Shown piece after piece: positions 18,760-23,113 of a DNA stretch of 23,113 nt. A program made the position numbers and the translations under genes. The stretch comes from Saccoglossus kowalevskii (Eukaryota > Hemichordata > Enteropneusta > Harrimaniidae): contig NW_003156238.1 in NCBI RefSeq assembly GCF_000003605.2, positions 119,922-143,034 on the forward strand, read 5' to 3'. Numbering within the stretch: position 1 is the stretch's first letter; each line of letters begins with the position of its first letter. The notes beneath the pieces are model-generated. The model was not told where the DNA came from. It was given only the letters and a program-made list of their open reading frames with translations, and searched no databases.

Positions 18760-19812
18760 CTATAGTGACCATCCAAGGTACACCCAAACCTGTGTATAGT
18801 GACCACCCAAGGTACACCCAAACCTGTGTATAGTGACCACCCAAGGTACACCCAAGCCTGTGTATAGTGACCACCCAAGGTACACCCAAACCTGTGTATA
18901 GTGACCACCCAAGGTACACCCAAACCTGTGTATAGTGACTACCCAAGATACAGTCAAACCTGTGTATAATGACCACCCAAGGTACACCCAAACCTGTGTA
19001 TAGTAACCACCCAAGGTACACCCAAACCTGTGTATAGTGACCAACCAAGGTACACCCAAACCTGTGTATAGTGACCACCCAAGATACACCCAAACCTGTG
19101 TATAGTGACTACCCAAGATACATTCAAACCTGTGTATAGTGACAACCCACGGTACACGCAAGCCTGTGTATAGTGACAACCCAAGGTACACCCAAGCCTG
19201 TGTATAGTGACCACCCAATATACACCCAAACCTGTGTATAGTGACCACCCAAGGTACACCCAAACCTGTGTATAGTGACCACCCAAGGTACACCCAAACC
19301 TGTGTATAGTGACCACCCAAGGTACACACAAACCTGTGTATAGTGACCACCCAAGATACACACAAACCTGTGTATAGTGACTACCAAAGATAGTCAAACA
19401 TGTGTATAGCGACAACCCACAGTACACCCAAGCCTGTGTATAGTGACTACCCAAGATAGTCAAACCTGTGTATAGTGACCACCCAAGGTACACACAAACC
19501 TGTGTATAGTGACCACCCAAACCTGTGTATAGTGACCACCCAAGGTACACACAAACCTGTGTATAGTGACTACCCAAGATAGTCAAACCTGTGTATAGTG
19601 ACAACCCACGGTACACCCAAGCCTGTGTATAGTGACAACCCAAGGTACACCCAAGCCTGTGTATAGTGACCACCCAAGATACACCCAAACCTGTGTATAG
19701 TGACCACCCAAGGTACACCCAAACCTGTGTATAGTGACCACCCAAGGTACACCCAAACCTGTGTATAGTGACCACCCAAACTTGTGTATAGTGAAGGAAC
19801 CACCCAAGGAAC
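18760..19812 (+). repeat. Minisatellite, 34-bp unit, 31 copies
   Basis: The unit core is CCTGTGTATAGTGACCACCC, then AAGGTACACCCAAA. TGTGTATAG or a close variant occurs 31 times by count. Variants include a 32-bp unit with CAAGATAGTC and shortened units near 19510 and 19780. A block of variant units at 19107-19230 recurs in the same order at 19567-19690. The minus strand of the consensus has no stop in any frame, producing overlapping open frames of up to 287 codons that have no other gene-like property. Confidence 0.95.
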
Positions 19813-20017
19813 TTCATTAAAATGGTCTTTATATGGAGATTTGATTATTTTGTTATGGATTGCCAACTCATACTTTTGACATACTTGTCCAGAAAATAAG
19901 ATAAGACTGTTGCAAAAAAAAACAATAGAGTCAGATAAGTTTAAAAATTTAATACTTTAACAGAATTGACACAATTTTTTCTCTTGTTAAATTAAAACGA
20001 TTTACAGCAGAGTAAAA
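19813..20017 (-). other. FMC1 3' untranslated region
   Basis: Minus-strand sequence after the stop. An ATTAAA hexamer on the minus strand (19948-19953) is a plausible poly(A) signal about 65 bases past the stop. The exact end is not visible. Confidence 0.45.
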
Positions 20018-22090
20018 TTAGACTGGGTTGTCTGGTTGACTTGGTAACTTAAATCCCATCAGATCAGCAGCTGACTGAACACTTAGCTCACTTCCCTTGT
20101 ATTCAGCATGCAATTCCTGAAAAATTTAACAAAAAAACAAAACAAAAATTAAGTCCTTGCATCCACCATCATCTTTGCTAACCAAAGTCTGTTTATTCGA
20201 TCGTCGCAATGCCATTAAAGTTTCAAAGATCCTGTTCAACAACAATGTTTTGAAGTGTGTTCGACGAGGGTGATTTATAAGAATGAGGGTCCCAATAACT
20301 TGTTAGCTCCACTGTCGACTTTGTCGAGCAGAGCTTATCATATGAGTGATCGTCCGTCGTTAATAACTTTTTTTGATTGTAATCCCATCTCAAGGTCACC
20401 TTAATACCCTCGTATTGAATAATAATCACCGGTCAATTGTTGTTTTGATATATACTGTAAAATACTTTATTTTCGCTGGAATTAATTTTTGCTGAAAAAA
20501 CTTTATGGATGTTTTGTATGGAATTCATTTTCACTGATTTTTCACGAGTTGAATGTGAAATATAGGAAAAAAGGTATCTTCACTGGATTTTATTTTCACT
20601 GAATCATCCATTCAGCGAAAATTAGTTCCAAGCGAAAATAAAGTATTTTACAGTATTTAATATGTAGAACACCTGGGATGCTTGATTTGTTTCTTAGCCG
20701 ATTTTTGAAGACTTCCTTAAATGTTGTTTATAACAGGGGATTTTGAAAATGTTTCTACTGTATTTGTCCTATGAGTAGTGCATGCACTTATGTAAATTAC
20801 AAAGGTGTTTCCATGGTCACAAATAGGTAATATTTCAATGATTTATTTTTCAGCAAATACAATTTTTGGGTTTATATGCATTTCTAGAGCAAATACTATA
20901 TTTTAATTTTTCTGGATTCATACCTATTAAACAAAATACAGCCATTCAAACTTTTGCTTTATTGTTCGAACAAACCATTAGCTTGACTGGTAAGAACTAA
21001 TAAGAGTAGGTATTTGGTCCACAATATCCGTCTCTGAACAGAAACTAAAAAAAATCTTTTTTCCTGGTGACAAAATTTTGACTTTGGCCTTCAAAGGATA
21101 AACCAATTTGCTGTCACCAAAAGACATTAACTGCCATGTTTACTGAATGTGATATAGAGGGCGCAACACGTTTCAACGTTCAACGTTTCACAAGGCATAA
21201 CTATCCTCGGGGGCGGACATCCGCAATTTTCTAGACTTAATTTGTTTTGTTTACTTGAGTAAAATTTTTTTTCTTTAGGACCGAAAAGACACATTAAAAT
21301 TTTCCAATTGTGTATGTTTGTAATGTTGTCATACCAACAAAAGTACCAGGATGTGTGACCTTTAGGGGTCACATGAGAGTAGCCAATTCCCCCTATTTGA
21401 TCAGATTCAATGGTTTTAAATTCAGTTTTTTTTATTAAAAACATAGGATTTATGGTAATTTTACACGAAGAATTTAGTGAATTTCACTTTTCAGTGAAAA
21501 AAACAAAATTAAATCTCTTTAGATCATTGATGCATTACAAAAGTACCAGGATGTGTGACCTATAGGGGTCATGAAAGAGGTCTACTGTAAAATACTTTAT
21601 TTTAGCTGGAATTAATTTCCACTTTAAACATTTTTTGGGTGTTTGTATGGAATTTATTTTCACTGATTTTTCACGAGTTGAATGTGAAATATAGGAAAAA
21701 AGGTATAATCGCTGGATTTTATTTTCACTGATTTTTTCCTTCAGCGAAAATTAATTACAAGCGAAAATAAAGTATTTCACAGTATTTTCATATTTTATCA
21801 TACTTAATAATAAGTTCAAATTTGCAAATTTCTAGTAAAAACCACAAGATTTACGTTAATTCTTCATGTTAACATGAATTTAGTAGATTTCACCATTCAG
21901 TGAAAAACAAAATTAAAAATTAATGCATTTACAGTACCTGATACCTTCTTGCGTTATGGAGTAATGATAGATATGTATTTGCTTTGTGTTTGAGTTCATT
22001 TTCTCCTTTACACGTCCTCTCACTGGTCACGTTATGTCTACGATATTCATTGATGATATAGTTGTATGCTAAACTTTTCTGTACTGGTTT
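20018..22090 (-). CDS. FMC1: FMC1 homologue, mitochondrial ATP synthase F1 assembly factor; C-terminal two coding exons (partial)
   Basis: Exons at 21938-22090 (51 codons) and 20018-20116 (32 codons plus TAA) join in phase 0 as A-R-R-Y-Q / E-L-H-A-E-Y. The 83 residues align almost gap-free with human FMC1 (C7orf55, 113 residues): H-N-V-T-S-E-R and N-T-Y-L-S-L-L against its V-T-S-E-K and A-T-Y-L-C-L-L, and G-F-K-L-P-S-Q-P against G-L-K-L-P-H-Q-P. FMC1 acts in the mitochondrial matrix with ATPAF2 (Atp12) during F1 assembly. The acceptor at 22091 (TTGTCTTACAG) implies an upstream exon for about 30 N-terminal residues. I could not find it down to 23113, so it is probably outside. Alternatively, translation could start at the ATG at 22114, adding M-N-G-Q-I-V-L-Q, but that would omit the conserved N-terminal helix. 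Confidence 0.88.
20453..20655 (+). mobile_element. TACTGT-family MITE, copy 5 (full length, 203 bp)
   Basis: Starts TACTGTAAAATACTTTATTT and ends with the exact complement AAATAAAGTATTTTACAGTA. Subterminal TTTTCGCTGGAATTAATTTT and further TTTTCACTG words repeat about every 20 bases. It is non-coding and the best reference copy in the window. Confidence 0.88.
21200..21231 (+). repeat. Dispersed repeat fragment, related to 22165-22197
   Basis: ACTATCCTCGGGGGCGGACA plus CCGCAATTTTC matches 22165-22197 (ACTATACTCGAGGGAGGACA...CATTTTC) with a few substitutions. The second copy sits directly upstream of the 22180-22289 fragment. Confidence 0.5.
21338..21917 (+). repeat. About 200-bp tandem duplication, second unit split by a MITE
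   Basis: A 34-base block at 21338-21371 recurs at 21538-21571 with one mismatch. A second block at about 21436-21514 (AGTGAA, TTTCA, CAGTGAAAAA, ACAAAATTAAA) recurs more loosely at 21836-21917. The extra spacing in unit two equals the 202-bp MITE at 21583-21784. The first block is similar to the complement of the 35-bp minisatellite unit. Confidence 0.7.
21583..21784 (+). mobile_element. TACTGT-family MITE, copy 6 (full length, 202 bp)
   Basis: Ends TACTGTAAAATACTTTATTT and TATTTCACAGTA, in the same orientation as copy 5 and closely similar throughout, including GAATGTGAAATATAGGAAAA in the centre. It inserted after the surrounding 200-bp duplication, since only one unit carries it. Confidence 0.88.
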
Positions 22091-22164
22091 CTGTAAGACA
22101 ATTTGCCCATTCATAAGTCATCTGTGTGAACATCAATGATAAATTGATTTCATAGAGAGGGAAG

Positions 22165-22289
22165 ACTATACTCGAGGGAGGACATCCGGGCATTTTCACC
22201 GCCTGACAATCATCACGGTGAAAACAAAGGCCGAAAACTCTCAGAAAACGGTACTTCGGGATGGTTGTTGAGACTCCCCTGAACAGTGT
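22165..22289 (+). repeat. Dispersed repeat fragments upstream of FMC1 exon
   Basis: Contains both the GAGGGAGGACATCCG word shared with 21200-21231 and the GTTGTTGAGACTCC word shared with 17917-17940, so the three places probably preserve parts of one larger element. A minus-strand open frame through it is therefore not taken as FMC1 exon 1. Confidence 0.5.
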
Positions 22290-22488
22290 AACAAGATTAG
22301 CCCTGCGTGTGCAGCAAATATAAATTTGGTTGTTCAGGATTACTTCAAACTTTCAAAGTTGAGTTTGTGTTTGTGTTGAATTTAGCTATTTTCATTGGCT
22401 CTTCGACCGGCATTCTACAACAGCACGCACAGAGCCCATAGAAATACATACTACAGTGGTGCGCGTCTTAGCAACGTGGAACGTCTTG

Positions 22489-22506
22489 TGACGTAGCTCC
22501 GCCCCT
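22489..22506 (-). promoter_or_regulatory. CRE-like and GC-box pair
   Basis: TGACGTA at 22489-22495 and CCGCCCC at 22500-22506 stand together in a locally GC-richer patch with CpGs (22455-22506). This would suit a minus-strand promoter upstream of FMC1, but no FMC1 first exon could be found between here and 22091, so the assignment is weak. Confidence 0.25.
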
Positions 22507-22542
22507 GAGAATATGTAGCATTCATTGAAACATTCTGTGTCC

Positions 22543-22664
22543 AGGTATTTTGTATGAAATATATTTTCATTGATTTATGATGAGTTGAATGTAAAAAATA
22601 TAAAAAAAGGTATATTCCATTGATTTTATTTTCATTGAATTATCACTTCAGTGAAAATAAAGTG
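22543..22664 (+). mobile_element. TACTGT-family MITE, copy 7 (truncated, decayed)
   Basis: Retains the middle of the family (GTATTTTGTATG, GATGAGTTGAATGTAAAA, AAAAAAAGGTATATT, CAGTGAAAATAAAGT) but has lost both terminal inverted repeats. Confidence 0.6.
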
Positions 22665-22740
22665 AATATTGGATAAACTCAATCACTTGTCTGCAAATCT
22701 TTGTGTGTAAGTAGAGGTATGTAAGGGTGCATAAATACGT

Positions 22741-22899
22741 CAGTTGCGAGTGGTGAGTTGCGAGTCGCAAGTAGCAAAATGTGTCAGTTGCGAGCGCTCG
22801 AAAGTGGCAGTTGCTAGCGCTCGAAAATGGCAGTTGCTAGCGCTAAAAATAGCAGTTGCTAGTGGCGATTTGTATGTAGTTGCGAGTGCTAGCTACATC
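22741..22899 (+). repeat. Short tandem repeat of GTTGCGAG/GTTGCTAG, about 23-bp unit
   Basis: Units start at 22785, 22808, 22831 and 22853, each beginning CAGTTGCKAGCGCT. The first holds the perfect palindrome CGAGCGCTCG (22791-22800). Looser GTTGCGAG copies flank them on both sides. CpG density is unusually high for the window. Confidence 0.75.
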
Positions 22900-23028
22900 G
22901 GCATTGTGTGAAATAAAATTAAGTCCGATGTCCTAGCCACTTGTTTTCAAGTTACATGTACATGTGTTGAAATGAATTTCTGCATGTCTACGATGCTATT
23001 TGTGCGTGTGTGGTACGTACACTAAACT

Positions 23029-23055
23029 ACCGTCCCTCCTGTGTTGAGGGACGGT
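23029..23055. repeat. Perfect GC-rich hairpin flanked by direct repeats
   Basis: ACCGTCCCTC (23029-23038) and GAGGGACGGT (23046-23055) form a 10-bp perfect stem with loop CTGTGTT. ACTAAAC stands on both sides (23021-23027 and 23057-23063). Confidence 0.7.
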
Positions 23056-23113
23056 GACTAAACGTAGCAGCTGCGAGCGAGTCGGGCCGCTAGAACTGTG
23101 TGAATAATAAAAA

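Larger units (their letters stand above)
20117..21937 (-). other. FMC1 intron (1821 bp)
   Basis: On the minus strand it runs from GTACTG to AAATTTTTCAG. It holds two full-length TACTGT-family MITEs and a roughly 200-bp tandem duplication. The stretch from 20656 to 21337 shows nothing else except a short dispersed repeat at 21200-21231. Confidence 0.8.

Noticed and set aside
18690-19866. Set of minus-strand open frames up to 287 codons with repeated W-V-Y-L-G-W-S-L-Y-T
   Set aside because: All arise from the 34-bp minisatellite, whose minus strand has no stop in any frame. They overlap one another in three frames.
22180-22330. Minus-strand open stretch considered as FMC1 exon 1
   Set aside because: No in-frame ATG before an upstream stop, no good donor, and it lies in a dispersed repeat that also occurs at 17847-17940.

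Overview
The window is nuclear DNA of a multicellular animal, probably an invertebrate. It is AT-rich. One gene is split into at least eight exons by GT-AG introns and a probable GC-AG intron, AATAAA polyadenylation signals are present, and the non-coding parts are full of small terminal-inverted-repeat elements and minisatellites. I cannot fix the phylum from sequence alone.

Left part (about 240-10260, plus strand): one complete hnRNP A/B-family gene (A1, A2/B1, A3 type). It has a tiny first coding exon (M-T-D), two RRM exons, an RGG exon, two glycine-rich prion-like exons with a PY nuclear localisation signal, a last coding exon ending N-R-R-Y, and an intron in the 3' untranslated region. 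The predicted protein is 398 or 408 residues, depending on which of several in-frame splice donors exon 5 uses. The sixth intron begins GCAAGT. If it is not spliced, translation stops two codons later, and three AATAAA hexamers follow within 100 bases.

Middle (10260-16820): no recognisable protein gene. It holds degenerate tandem repeats, a 0.9-kb inverted-repeat element flanked by TTAA, a TAG-rich repetitive tract, a possible short spliced non-coding transcript (13866 to about 15205), and copies of a roughly 203-bp inverted-repeat element family. One copy has a second element nested in it with a clean 8-bp target duplication.

Right part (16820-23113): two minisatellites (35-bp unit, about 20 copies; 34-bp unit, 31 copies), then the last two coding exons of FMC1 on the minus strand. 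FMC1 is a mitochondrial ATP-synthase assembly factor. Its first coding exon is not recognisable here and probably lies beyond the right edge. Its intron holds two more inverted-repeat elements and a roughly 200-bp tandem duplication.

The two genes are convergent and unrelated in function: nuclear RNA processing and mitochondrial F1 assembly. I found no obviously new multi-gene system. The best leads are the C-terminal isoform switch in the hnRNP gene, the layered transposon history, and the apparent shared origin of the 35-bp minisatellite unit with a dispersed repeat in the FMC1 intron.
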